Source: JALSJK01 sp964530345 (GTDB lineage Bacteria; Pseudomonadota; Gammaproteobacteria; Methylococcales; Methylomonadaceae). Taken from it: 21,055 nt of DNA. The stretch's first letter is position 1; each line of letters begins with the position of its first letter. Below are positions 6,633 to 15,017 of this stretch, piece after piece. The DNA is taken from contig CAZGYJ010000032.1 in assembly GCA_964530345.1 (NCBI GenBank), forward strand, positions 1 to 21,055, given 5' to 3'. The position numbers and the translations under genes were made by a program. The notes under the pieces were generated by a model. That model was not told the origin of the DNA. It ran no database searches and saw only the letters and a list, made by a program, of their open reading frames with translations.

Positions 6633-7163
6633 ATGATTGACTCAAAAGGATATCGACCAAATGTGGGGATTATTCTTTGCAATGACGAGGGGCGCGTATT
6701 TTGGGCAAAGCGGGTGGGTATGGACTCCTGGCAATTTCCACAGGGTGGGATTCATCCCAATGAAGATCCAAGAGACGCAATGTTTAGAGAATTAAGGGAA
6801 GAAACAGGGCTGAAAAATACTCATGTTGAGATAATAGGACGTACACGCTATTGGCTGCATTACAAATTACCCAGTCGATATATCCGAAAAAAATCATTGC
6901 CTCTTTGTATTGGCCAGAAACAGATCTGGTATTTATTAAGGCTGACTACCGATGAATCCAGTTTCCGCTTTGATTGTGCCGAAAATCCTGAATTTGATGG
7001 TTGGCGATGGGTGGACTACTGGGATCCTTTAAAGGATGTGGTTTTTTTTAAACGCAAAGTTTATAGAAAAGCAATGATGGAATTAGGCGCTTTACTAGTT
7101 TCTGACAAGGTGCCGATTGATCCTAATGGATATTTGGCTAACGACATTTTTTCTGAATTTTAA
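6633..7163 (+). CDS. rppH: RNA 5'-pyrophosphohydrolase (Nudix)
   Basis: A 176-residue protein matching RppH/NudH in length and sequence. It removes pyrophosphate from the 5' triphosphate end of mRNAs, which primes them for RNase E decay. The Nudix box runs from Gly38 to Leu60 and fits GX5EX7REUXEEXGU, with the metal-binding RELREE at 52-57. The N-terminal GYRPNVGI and the WQFPQGG before the box are typical of RppH. The gene overlaps the end of cpdA by four bases, converging. It is not followed by ptsP, which is its neighbour in E. coli. Confidence 0.93.
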   Translation: MIDSKGYRPNVGIILCNDEGRVFWAKRVGMDSWQFPQGGIHPNEDPRDAMFRELREETGLKNTHVEIIGRTRYWLHYKLPSRYIRKKSLPLCIGQKQIWYLLRLTTDESSFRFDCAENPEFDGWRWVDYWDPLKDVVFFKRKVYRKAMMELGALLVSDKVPIDPNGYLANDIFSEF

Positions 7164-7924
7164 TGGGGAGCTACGCGAATCACTTCCGAAGAAAACGTGT
7201 GGTCTTCACTAAGCTTGATGAGTCGATAGCCGGGATCTGTATCGTCAATCGCGAAATCGTGGCTTGCTGGTTTGAACTGAAAGCAGGTCGATGGCGCACT
7301 AAGAATTTGTAAATGATCAGCTTTGAATTTCTGGTTCTGATGCGTGTGACCATGAATGAGTAATTTTATCTGGGGATTCTTTTTTAATATTGCCAATAGC
7401 GCTTCGCTATTTTCGATAGTCATGGTGTCAAGCCATGTTGAACCGGTGGGCAAGCAGTTATGATGTACTGCTACTAATGTTGGTTTTTGTTTGTTGTTTT
7501 GAAGTGTTTTTTCTAGAAACTGGAGTTCGGATTCCGTTAACCGTCCACCTGCTACACCGGGTTTTTGACTGTTGAGGCAAATAATTTGCCAGTTCCCTAA
7601 GTTAATTTGCTTTTTGCAACTTATATTTTCAGCATTCAAAGTATTTTTCATTAATTTCCAATCATCATGATTACCAGGAAGACAAATAGTCGGGATGTCT
7701 GTTTGATTCAATTCATCAAAAATACGTTGGTAACTTGATGCGTTGGGTATTTGGGTTAAATCTCCTGTAACCAGAATTAAATCAATTCGTTTTGTGGATT
7801 GTAATGCATGATTTAAAACCTGATGGAAATAATTCTCGGTATCAATGCCATACATTTGATCACCTTTTTGAGGTAGGAAATGCAGGTCGGTAATTTGCAA
7901 AATAGTATGAGTGGATGGTGGCAT
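7160..7924 (-). CDS. cpdA: 3',5'-cyclic AMP phosphodiesterase
   Basis: A 254-residue calcineurin-like metallophosphoesterase. Metal-binding motifs appear in order: DLH (Asp13, His15), GDLTQ, GNHDDW, an HHNCLPTGS segment and GHTH. The CpdA family hydrolyses cAMP to AMP in the cytoplasm and so dampens CRP signalling. The ATG at 7924 overlaps the argA stop (TGATG), so it is translationally coupled as the last gene of ilvD-argA-cpdA. A TTG one codon upstream would add a single residue and is less likely. The assignment to CpdA rather than another class III phosphodiesterase rests on length and overall pattern. Confidence 0.85.
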   Translation of the reverse strand: MPPSTHTILQITDLHFLPQKGDQMYGIDTENYFHQVLNHALQSTKRIDLILVTGDLTQIPNASSYQRIFDELNQTDIPTICLPGNHDDWKLMKNTLNAENISCKKQINLGNWQIICLNSQKPGVAGGRLTESELQFLEKTLQNNKQKPTLVAVHHNCLPTGSTWLDTMTIENSEALLAILKKNPQIKLLIHGHTHQNQKFKADHLQILSAPSTCFQFKPASHDFAIDDTDPGYRLIKLSEDHTFSSEVIRVAPH

Positions 7925-9261
7925 CAAGAAACCTGCTTGCAGAAAACTTTAGAATTTCGTTGGTGATTATATTGGCTTTTTAAAAAGCCAGGTAAATCTT
8001 CAATTTTAATCTCCTGAAAGCCTCTTTCGATAAACCAGTGCATGCTTTGGGTTGACCGGACATAGATTTTTTTAATTCCAGTTTGTTTGACTTTTTTCAG
8101 GATATATTCAAGCAATTTGGTGCCGCGTGAAGCATTTTGATAGTCAGGGTGAATTGCGACACAGGCAATTTCTCCAGATTTATTGTCGGAACCTTGGTGA
8201 AATGCAATACATCCAAGAATTAAGCCGTCGCGGTCGAGAATAGAATAGTCATCAATGTTTACTTCCAGATTCTCAACGGTACGTTCGACAAGCTTTCCTT
8301 GCTTTTCCAGTGGTTTAATGAGTTCAAGAATCCCGCCAATATCTGCAAGTGTCGCCGGGCGAAGGGTTTCAAACGGAGTAGAACTGATTAAGGTGCCAAT
8401 GCCATCCCTGCTAAAAAGTTCTAATAACAAAGCGCCATCATGATTTCTGTCAATCAGATGTACTCGATTAACACCCGATTGGGTACCTTTAATTGCAGCA
8501 TGGAGAGGTTTTTTGACAAGTGGAGACATATCAGGATGTTTTAGAATAAAACTCTGTGCTTCAGTTGTTGTCATTTGTCTGATGAGTTGATTGTTCTTTG
8601 GGTTGCGGCAGCTTTGTTCGGTTAATAATATTAATTTTTCAGCTTGCAAAGCGGTGGCAATTTCTGTGGCTACGTCTTCGGCGCAAAGATTGAACATTTC
8701 ACCGCTGGGCGAATAACCAATCGGCGATATGAGTACTACGTTATTTTGATTTAGTTGCTTCTGGATTGCTCCACTATCAATATTTCTAACCAATCCAGTA
8801 TGCTGATAATCAATACCGTTTAAGACGCCAATGGGTTTTGCGACAATATAGTTTCCGGAACAAGCTCTGATTTTTGCTCCAGCCATGGGGGAATTGGGAA
8901 GGCCAGTTGATAGCAAAGCTTCCAATGCAATACGTACCTGACCAGCTGCTTCAATTGCACATTGCATGGCTTGGTCATCCGTAATGCGTAAATGTTCAAC
9001 ATATTGCGGTTTTACTTTCAATAATTGCAGGCGTTGATTGATTTGAGGTCGAATGCCATGGACGAGTACCAGCCGAATACCCAAGCTGTTGAGAAGGGCA
9101 AAGTCATGTACCAGATTGAAGAAGGACTCGCTCTGTGAGGCTTCCCCGCCAAAAGAAATGACAAAAGTACATTGGCGATGGCTGTGTATATAAGGGGAAG
9201 AATCCCTGAACCAATTGACAAAAGCGGATTGCTTTTCTTTTGAAGAAAAATTATCTGTCAT
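7924..9261 (-). CDS. argA: N-acetylglutamate synthase
   Basis: A 445-residue enzyme that makes N-acetylglutamate from glutamate and acetyl-CoA, the first step of arginine biosynthesis. Residues about 25-275 form an amino-acid-kinase-like domain (FVISFGGEA, LVLVHGIRPQIN, VVLISPIGYSPSGE), which in this family carries the arginine feedback site. Residues about 295-440 form a GNAT acetyltransferase domain (IACVAIHPDYQNASRGTKLL, then VRSTQSMHWFIERGF). The length matches classical gammaproteobacterial ArgA (about 440). It lies 25 bases after ilvD and overlaps cpdA, so the three are very probably one transcript. Confidence 0.95.
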   Translation of the reverse strand: MTDNFSSKEKQSAFVNWFRDSSPYIHSHRQCTFVISFGGEASQSESFFNLVHDFALLNSLGIRLVLVHGIRPQINQRLQLLKVKPQYVEHLRITDDQAMQCAIEAAGQVRIALEALLSTGLPNSPMAGAKIRACSGNYIVAKPIGVLNGIDYQHTGLVRNIDSGAIQKQLNQNNVVLISPIGYSPSGEMFNLCAEDVATEIATALQAEKLILLTEQSCRNPKNNQLIRQMTTTEAQSFILKHPDMSPLVKKPLHAAIKGTQSGVNRVHLIDRNHDGALLLELFSRDGIGTLISSTPFETLRPATLADIGGILELIKPLEKQGKLVERTVENLEVNIDDYSILDRDGLILGCIAFHQGSDNKSGEIACVAIHPDYQNASRGTKLLEYILKKVKQTGIKKIYVRSTQSMHWFIERGFQEIKIEDLPGFLKSQYNHQRNSKVFCKQVS

Positions 9262-9286
9262 GGTTCAGGGCGATTTTAAAAAAAGG

Positions 9287-10984
9287 TCAATCCAATTTGT
9301 CAGTCACTGCTCCTTCAGAAGCAGAACTGGTTAATTTTGCAAATTTTGCCAGGACTCCTCGGGTATAACGAGGAGCAGGTTGTTGCCATTGTGCTAATCT
9401 ACGATTGATTTCGTTATCATCAAGATGCAGTTTTAACTCCTTATTTTCTGCATCAATGGTAATTTCATCGCCATTTTCGACGATGGCTAATGCTCCGCCA
9501 GTATAAGCTTCAGGGGTAATATGGCCTACCACGAAACCATGCGTACCTCCGGAAAAGCGGCCGTCAGTGATCAAAGCAACATCCTGACCAAGCCCCTTAC
9601 CCATAACAGCGGATGTCGGTGACAGCATTTCTCTCATGCCAGGTCCTCCTTTAGGTCCCTCATAACGGATAACAATGACATCGCCTTTAACGATTTCACC
9701 ATTGAGAATACTTTGTAATGCTTGCTCTTCGGCATCAAAAACTTTTGCTGTGCCAGTAAAGCAGAGTCCTTCTTTACCAGTGATTTTTGCCACTGCGCCT
9801 TTAGACGCAAGATTGCCATATAGGATGACTAAATGGCTGTCTTTTTTAATAGGCTTTTCCAGAGGGCGAATCATATCCTGATCTTCGGGATAAGGTTTAA
9901 CATCGCTTAAGTTTTCAGCTAGTGTTTTACCAGTGACTGTCAGGCAATTGCCATGCAATAAACCTTTATCAAGCAAAGTTTTCATTAGCGGTTGAATACC
10001 GCCAATTTCAATTAATTCAGCCATTTGGTATCGGCCGCTAGGTTTTAAGTCAGCAAGCATTGGAACGTTTTTGCCTATCCGAGTAAAGTCATCCAGGGTA
10101 ATGTCAATATTTGCCGCAAAAGCCATGGCCAGAATATGCAACACAGCATTGGTTGAGCCGCCAAGCGCAATGATAATTGTAATGGCATTTTCAAACGCTT
10201 CCTTGGTCATAATGTCGGAAGGTTTAATATCTTTTTTTATCAGTTCAAGAACGGCTGCTCCCGCACGTTCACAGTCTAGTCGTTTATCTTCTGAAACGGC
10301 TGCTTGCGCTGAACTATTGGGTAGGCTCATTCCCAGAGCTTCAATAGCAGAAGCCATGGTGTTGGCAGTGTACATGCCGCCACAAGAGCCGGCGCCCGGA
10401 ATAGCTTTTTCCTCGATGGCTGCCAGTTCAGAATCGTCAATTTTATTGTTGGCTCTTGCCCCAACTGCTTCAAAAACAGAGACAACATCAAGTTTTTGGT
10501 TTTTGTGACAGCCGGGTAAAATTGTACCGCCGTAAACAAAAATACTGGGGCGATTGAGTCGGGAAATAGCGATCATGCAACCAGGCATATTTTTATCACA
10601 GCCGCCTATTGCAACAATACCATCAAAGCCTTGACAGCCCACGACAGTTTCAATGGAATCGGCAATAACTTCACGAGATACCAGAGAATACTTCATTCCT
10701 TCAGTACCCATTGAAATGCCATCTGATATAGTGATGGTGTTAAAAATTACAGCCTTGCCATTTGAAGAATCAACACCTTTTGCAGCTTCATCTGCCAAGT
10801 TGTTGATGTGCATGTTGCAAGGTGTAACCATGCTCCAAGTTGAGGCGATGCCAATTTGTGGTTTGTTGAAATCTTCATTTGTGAAGCCAACAGCATGTAA
10901 CATGGCGCGGCTTGGCGCTCGCTCCATACCGTCTACAACTTTGGATGAAAATTGACGTGTTTTTTTGTCACCTGATTGAGTCAT
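9287..10984 (-). CDS. ilvD: dihydroxy-acid dehydratase
   Basis: A 565-residue enzyme that dehydrates 2,3-dihydroxy-3-methylbutanoate and -pentanoate in valine, isoleucine and leucine synthesis. Cysteines 56 (MVTPCNMH), 129 (GGCDKNMPGC) and 201 (AGSCGGMYTANTM) are at the three positions that bind the [2Fe-2S] cluster in plant, cyanobacterial and mycobacterial enzymes. E. coli IlvD, a [4Fe-4S] enzyme, lacks the first of these. This copy therefore belongs to the oxygen-tolerant sequence type. It is the first gene of the ilvD-argA-cpdA operon, and AGGA lies about nine bases before the ATG. The 157 bases upstream are AT-rich and should hold its promoter. No leader-peptide attenuator was recognised. 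Confidence 0.95.
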   Translation of the reverse strand: MTQSGDKKTRQFSSKVVDGMERAPSRAMLHAVGFTNEDFNKPQIGIASTWSMVTPCNMHINNLADEAAKGVDSSNGKAVIFNTITISDGISMGTEGMKYSLVSREVIADSIETVVGCQGFDGIVAIGGCDKNMPGCMIAISRLNRPSIFVYGGTILPGCHKNQKLDVVSVFEAVGARANNKIDDSELAAIEEKAIPGAGSCGGMYTANTMASAIEALGMSLPNSSAQAAVSEDKRLDCERAGAAVLELIKKDIKPSDIMTKEAFENAITIIIALGGSTNAVLHILAMAFAANIDITLDDFTRIGKNVPMLADLKPSGRYQMAELIEIGGIQPLMKTLLDKGLLHGNCLTVTGKTLAENLSDVKPYPEDQDMIRPLEKPIKKDSHLVILYGNLASKGAVAKITGKEGLCFTGTAKVFDAEEQALQSILNGEIVKGDVIVIRYEGPKGGPGMREMLSPTSAVMGKGLGQDVALITDGRFSGGTHGFVVGHITPEAYTGGALAIVENGDEITIDAENKELKLHLDDNEINRRLAQWQQPAPRYTRGVLAKFAKLTSSASEGAVTDKLD

Positions 10985-11141
10985 GACAGTGAATTCCTAA
11001 ACGTTAATATTGAGTTAATGATATTAATTACATGCCTATTATATGGGATAAATGAAGGACTTGAGCAGATATGTATATTTTTCTGGAGGCTGGTTTACGG
11101 TGGAGCTGTTATTTTAAGCTAGGTAATCTAGATATAATTGA

Positions 11142-11468
11142 TCAAAAAGAATCCCAGTTGCTTGGTTTTTTCTTCCAGCTTATTCGAGGGATGAGTAAGC
11201 CAAATAAGATACCGGCAAATGCGAGTAGCCCGCCATAAATAAACCAGCTTTGATTGGAGCTGTTTTCCAATGTTTGTTTCTCGCGCTTGAGTTGTTGTAA
11301 TTCCCGCTCTGCGTTGACCACCCTTTCTTGAAGCTGGTCACGTTGTTTTTTTAATTGAATGGAATTCGCAGCTGTTTGTTGAATTTCAGCTAGCTCCTGA
11401 CTTAATTTATTCTTTTGTTGAGTTAATTCTGCTTCACTGTTAGCAACTAGAGTATGTTTGCTTTTCAG
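11142..11468 (-). CDS. C-terminal part of a YgiM/TIGR04211-type membrane protein
   Basis: Only the last 108 residues are visible, because the 5' part is lost in the N gap. They comprise a long coiled coil rich in Gln, Glu, Lys and Leu (about residues 4-72), one membrane helix (WFIYGGLLAFAGILFGLLIP) and a short basic tail. This layout matches the C-terminal half of the TIGR04211 SH3-domain proteins (E. coli YgiM), which begin with a signal peptide and a bacterial SH3 domain and are anchored by a C-terminal helix. The missing front would need some 100 or more codons. The SH3 domain is inferred from the family and not seen here. The gene lies downstream of argD-argF on the same strand. Confidence 0.65.
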   Translation of the reverse strand: MKSKHTLVANSEAELTQQKNKLSQELAEIQQTAANSIQLKKQRDQLQERVVNAERELQQLKREKQTLENSSNQSWFIYGGLLAFAGILFGLLIPRISWKKKPSNWDSF

Positions 11469-11568
11469 NNNNNNNNNNNNNNNNNNNNNNNNNNNNNNNN
11501 NNNNNNNNNNNNNNNNNNNNNNNNNNNNNNNNNNNNNNNNNNNNNNNNNNNNNNNNNNNNNNNNNNNN
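11469..11568. other. assembly gap of 100 N
   Basis: Exactly 100 N characters, a standard placeholder for a gap of unknown length. The flanking genes (3' end of argF and 5' end of the YgiM-type gene) together need several hundred more bases, so the true gap is longer than 100. The open frame that crosses it is not a real fusion. Confidence 0.97.
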
Positions 11569-12431
11569 AGGCGGTTTTCTGCTTCTTGGAAAACCACGCT
11601 TTGTGGTCCATCAATCACTTCAGCACTCACTTCTTCACCGCGATGGGCAGGCAGGCAATGCATAAATAAGGCATCAGGTTTTGCCTGATTCATAACTTCT
11701 GCCGTTACTTGAAAATCAGCAAAAGCAATTTCTCTTTGCTTTTGTTCATCTTCCTGACCCATGCTGGCCCATACATCAGTAACCACCAAATCAGCGTTTT
11801 CGGCTGCTGCAGCTGGATTGTCAAAAAAAGTAATCAGTTGTTCAGCTGATTGAACAATTTCAACATTTGGTTGAAACTCTTTTGGGCAGCAAATATTTAG
11901 ATTAAAATTCAGCAGGTTGGCAGCGTTGATGTAGGAATGGCACATATTATTGCCGTCACCTATCCAGGTTACGGTTTTATTCTCGATATCCTCGCGTAGT
12001 TCAAAATAGGTCTGCATATCGGCTAGCAGTTGGCAGGGGTGTAATAGTTCGGTTAAACCGTTAATAACCGGAACACTGGAGAAATTTGCGAAAGTAGTGA
12101 CGGTGTTATGCTGGTGGGTTCTCAGCATGATGCAATCGACCATGCTGGATATAACGCGGGCGCTGTCCTCCAGAGGTTCGCCTCTACCCAGCTGGGTATC
12201 CCTGGGGGATAAAAACAAGGCGTTGCCTCCAAAATGGGCCATTCCTGTCTCAAAAGAAATACGTGTGCGGGTTGAAGATTTTTCGAAAATCATGGCCAGC
12301 ACTTTGCCTTTCAGGGGTTGGTAATTAGGATCACGGTTATTTTTTAATGAAATGGCTCTTTTTATCAGTAATTTGAATTCCTGTGGAGACAGATCAAGTA
12401 GGCTAAGAAAATGTCGAATTGATTGCTTCAT
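11569..12431 (-). CDS. argF: ornithine carbamoyltransferase, 3' end missing
   Basis: The first 287 residues are visible. The enzyme transfers the carbamoyl group of carbamoyl phosphate to ornithine to give citrulline in arginine biosynthesis. The carbamoyl-phosphate site STRTR is at 53-57, HPCQ at 131-134 and the ornithine-site HCLP at 258-261. The family is usually about 300-310 residues, so only some 15-25 residues are lost in the N gap. The start codon overlaps the argD stop (TAATG), indicating coupled translation. The length, the tight linkage to argD and the anabolic-type sequence favour the biosynthetic enzyme over catabolic ArcB. Confidence 0.93.
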
Positions 12432-13606
12432 TATTGCTTGGTATATTCTGTAACAAGTTCTACAAGGGTGTTAACCAGAAACTCTATCTGCTCTTGAGTT
12501 ATTACCAATGGTGGCAATAATCTAATAACGTTTTCACTGGTAACATTAATCAACAGATTTTGTAATAGCGCTTGTTGTGCAAGTTCGGTGCAAGGAGCAG
12601 AAAGCTCAATTGCTATCATCATGCCTTTATGACGAATATTTTTGACCTGGGTATTTTGCTGTAATTTTTCAGCAAGCTGATTGCAAATTAAGGCTCCTTT
12701 ATTGATTGCTTGATCAACAAGATTTTGATTTTCCAGCTCATTCAGTACTGCAATTGCGGCAGAGCAGGCCAGTAAGTTACCGCCAAAAGTAGATCCGTGG
12801 GTTCCCGCAGTCAAAGTTTTCGCTGCTTCGCCTGAAGCAAGACAAGCTCCAATTGGAACGCCGTTTCCTAATGCTTTGGCTAACGTACAAATATCCGGGA
12901 TAATGTTGTTATGTTGGAAAGCGAAAAATTTTCCAGTGCGTCCGATCCCAGTTTGCACTTCATCTAGCATCATTAATAATTGATGTTGATCGCAAATAGC
13001 TCTGATTTTGTTTAAATAATCATCAGCAGGAATATTGACGCCGCCTTCTCCCTGAATAGGCTCAACTAAGATGGCAACAATATTTTGATTTTTTTGGATG
13101 GCACTTTCGATCGCAGGTATGTCATTAAATGGTACATGCACGAAGCCCTGTAACAGGGGTTCAAAGCCATTTTTTATCTTAGAATTACCTGTTGCACTAA
13201 GTGTGGCCATCGTTCTACCATGAAAACTTTTTTCCATGACGATAATAGTGGGTTCAAGTATGCCTTGACTATGACCATAATGTCGAGCAATTTTGATGGC
13301 TGCTTCATTTGCCTCGGCACCAGAATTACAAAAAAAGACAGACTGTAATTTACTTAGTTCGCATAATTTTTGTGCAAGTTGTTCTTGCAGTTCAATATTA
13401 TACAGATTGGATGTGTGGATTAATTTTTCGCTTTGTTTGCAAATTGCAGAGTGAACAGCGGGATGGGCGTGGCCTAAATTACAAACGCCAATGCCTGAAA
13501 TAGCATCAAGGTATCGCTCATTATTTTTGTCCCATAGCCATGCACCTTTGCCGTGTGAAAAAGAAACCGGTAGTCGCCCGTAGGTTGACATAATATGGCT
13601 AGACAT
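12431..13606 (-). CDS. argD: acetylornithine aminotransferase
   Basis: A 391-residue class III PLP-dependent aminotransferase, which converts N-acetylglutamate semialdehyde to acetylornithine. Visible motifs are NSGAEANEAAIKIAR (94-108), SFHGRTMATLSATG (127-140), LDEVQTGIGRTGKFFAF (214-230) and the PLP-binding lysine Lys244 in TLAKALGNGVPIGA. Members of this family can also serve as succinyldiaminopimelate aminotransferase in lysine synthesis, so a dual role is possible. The start at 13606 has only a weak ribosome binding site, and Met6 is an alternative. The gene is divergent from grxD, and argF follows with a one-base overlap. Confidence 0.93.
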   Translation of the reverse strand: MSSHIMSTYGRLPVSFSHGKGAWLWDKNNERYLDAISGIGVCNLGHAHPAVHSAICKQSEKLIHTSNLYNIELQEQLAQKLCELSKLQSVFFCNSGAEANEAAIKIARHYGHSQGILEPTIIVMEKSFHGRTMATLSATGNSKIKNGFEPLLQGFVHVPFNDIPAIESAIQKNQNIVAILVEPIQGEGGVNIPADDYLNKIRAICDQHQLLMMLDEVQTGIGRTGKFFAFQHNNIIPDICTLAKALGNGVPIGACLASGEAAKTLTAGTHGSTFGGNLLACSAAIAVLNELENQNLVDQAINKGALICNQLAEKLQQNTQVKNIRHKGMMIAIELSAPCTELAQQALLQNLLINVTSENVIRLLPPLVITQEQIEFLVNTLVELVTEYTKQ

Positions 13607-13658
13607 AATAAAAACGTGAAAATTTGTTGTTTATAATCAAAAAAGAAAATCTTGTCTT

Positions 13659-13687
13659 TTGACTACGAAAACCGTCCATTTTATTGT
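13659..13687 (+). promoter_or_regulatory. candidate sigma-70 promoter for grxD
   Basis: TTGACT (13659-13664), a 17-base spacer, then TATTGT (13682-13687). Transcription would start near 13695, about 100 bases before the grxD ATG. It lies in the 191-base divergent region shared with argD. The -35 box and the spacing are good, and the -10 box is moderate. Confidence 0.45.
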
Positions 13688-13797
13688 AGTTTCATACGAA
13701 CAGCAATTTTATGGATATATTTTTTAATATTTTCTTTTTTTAAAAGGATATAGTTGATAAAATCACTAGGTTATTAATGATTAAAAGGTGATGTGGG

Positions 13798-14127
13798 ATG
13801 AACGTAGTTGAAAGAATTAAAGAACAAATTGAATCCAACCCTGTACTTTTATACATGAAAGGGACGCCTGATTTTCCTCAATGTGGTTTTTCTGGTCAGG
13901 TAACGCAGGTTTTAAATGCCTGTAAGGCGAAATATGCCTATGTAAATATTTTCGATGACCCTGAAATCAGAGAGGCGCTTAAAGAACATTCACAATGGCC
14001 AACCTATCCCCAACTTTATATCAAAGGTGAATTAGTGGGGGGATGTGATATTGTTATGGACTTATACAATCGTGGTGAGTTACAAAAAATGCTGTCTGAA
14101 GCTGACAGCATAGAATCAGAGTCATAG
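13798..14127 (+). CDS. grxD: monothiol glutaredoxin Grx4 type
   Basis: A 109-residue monothiol glutaredoxin. The active site CGFS begins at Cys29, preceded by the KGTPDFPQ characteristic of Grx4. WPTYPQLYIKGELVGGCDI supplies the cis-proline and glutathione-binding parts. In this family two monomers share a glutathione-ligated [2Fe-2S] cluster and act in iron-sulfur cluster transfer, often with BolA proteins, rather than in disulfide reduction. The start has AAGGTGATGTGGG directly upstream. It converges with rnt, overlapping it by six bases. Confidence 0.95.
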   Translation: MNVVERIKEQIESNPVLLYMKGTPDFPQCGFSGQVTQVLNACKAKYAYVNIFDDPEIREALKEHSQWPTYPQLYIKGELVGGCDIVMDLYNRGELQKMLSEADSIESES

Positions 14128-14766
14128 TTCAGTTTTTTTTAAACTGGCTTCAATATTTTCAAGTTGTTTCCAGCGATTGACAATTTTACAAAATAATTTG
14201 GCTGTTTGCTCGGCATCATAAAGTGCGGAATGGGCCTTGTCGCTATCCCATTCCAGGTTTGCGGCTTGGGCAATTTTGGCGAGAACAGTTTGGCCATACA
14301 TTAAGCCGCCCAATGTTGCAGTATCGAAAGTGCTGAACGGGTGAAAAGGGCTGCGTTTTATTTGGCAACGCTTGATAGCTGCGTTTAGAAAACCAATGTC
14401 AAAAGCAGGATTATGGCCAACCAGGATTGCACGGCTGCATTTATTTCGCTTAACAGCTTCCCGAATCGGTTTAAAAATTCGTGGTAATGCCTGTTTTTCA
14501 TCAACTGCCATACGAAAAGGATGATAAGGGTCAATGCCATTGAATTTTAATGCTGCTTCATCCAGTTCAGCACCTTTGAACGGAAGGATATGCACTGAAT
14601 GGGCTTCACTGTTAATAAATTGTCCGGTCGCATCGAGTTCGACAATCACAGCAGCCAATTCGAGCAATGGGTTTTTTTTGGTGTCAAAACCAGCCGTTTC
14701 GATATCAACGACAACAGGCAGATAACCCCTGAAACGATTTGCGACAGGGTTTTGAATTATTTCCAT
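14122..14766 (-). CDS. rnt: ribonuclease T
   Basis: A 214-residue DEDD-family 3' exonuclease, matching E. coli RNase T (215). It trims the 3' ends of tRNA (end turnover) and other stable RNAs. Catalytic residues are Asp21 and Glu23 (VDIET), Asp123 (HNPAFD), and His179 with Asp184 (HSALYDAE), which is the DEDDh order. RFRGYLPVVVDIETAGF at 11-27 is highly typical of the family. It stands alone on the minus strand and overlaps the end of grxD. Confidence 0.95.
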   Translation of the reverse strand: MEIIQNPVANRFRGYLPVVVDIETAGFDTKKNPLLELAAVIVELDATGQFINSEAHSVHILPFKGAELDEAALKFNGIDPYHPFRMAVDEKQALPRIFKPIREAVKRNKCSRAILVGHNPAFDIGFLNAAIKRCQIKRSPFHPFSTFDTATLGGLMYGQTVLAKIAQAANLEWDSDKAHSALYDAEQTAKLFCKIVNRWKQLENIEASLKKTEL

Positions 14767-14892
14767 ATTTTATAACTATATTTACCTTAAGATTGAATTG
14801 CGAAAATAGAGAATTGATGATGCTTTAACAAAAATAACTGATAATTCAGTAGGATGTTGATTGTAAAGTGCTAATTTTTTCATCTGGTTTTT

Positions 14893-14920
14893 TTGACTAA
14901 TTCGTCTGTTGTGATATGTT
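14893..14920 (+). promoter_or_regulatory. candidate sigma-70 promoter for mlaA
   Basis: TTGACT (14893-14898), a 16-base spacer, then TATGTT (14915-14920). The predicted start near 14927 leaves a leader of about 90 bases before the mlaA ATG at 15018. It is the only good -35/-10 pair I saw in the 251-base gap between rnt and mlaA. Confidence 0.45.
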
Positions 14921-15017
14921 ACCTGATCTTACTCGCTTCATGTATTTTTGCGTCGCGGAATTGATAATGTGGAAGGGGAGGCAAAAAACCCTGTGTTCCA
15001 AAATATGAGGATAATGA

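Noticed and set aside
10071..10508. 145-codon plus-strand ORF opposite ilvD
   Set aside because: Shadow of the well-supported ilvD frame, with no domain or ribosome binding site.
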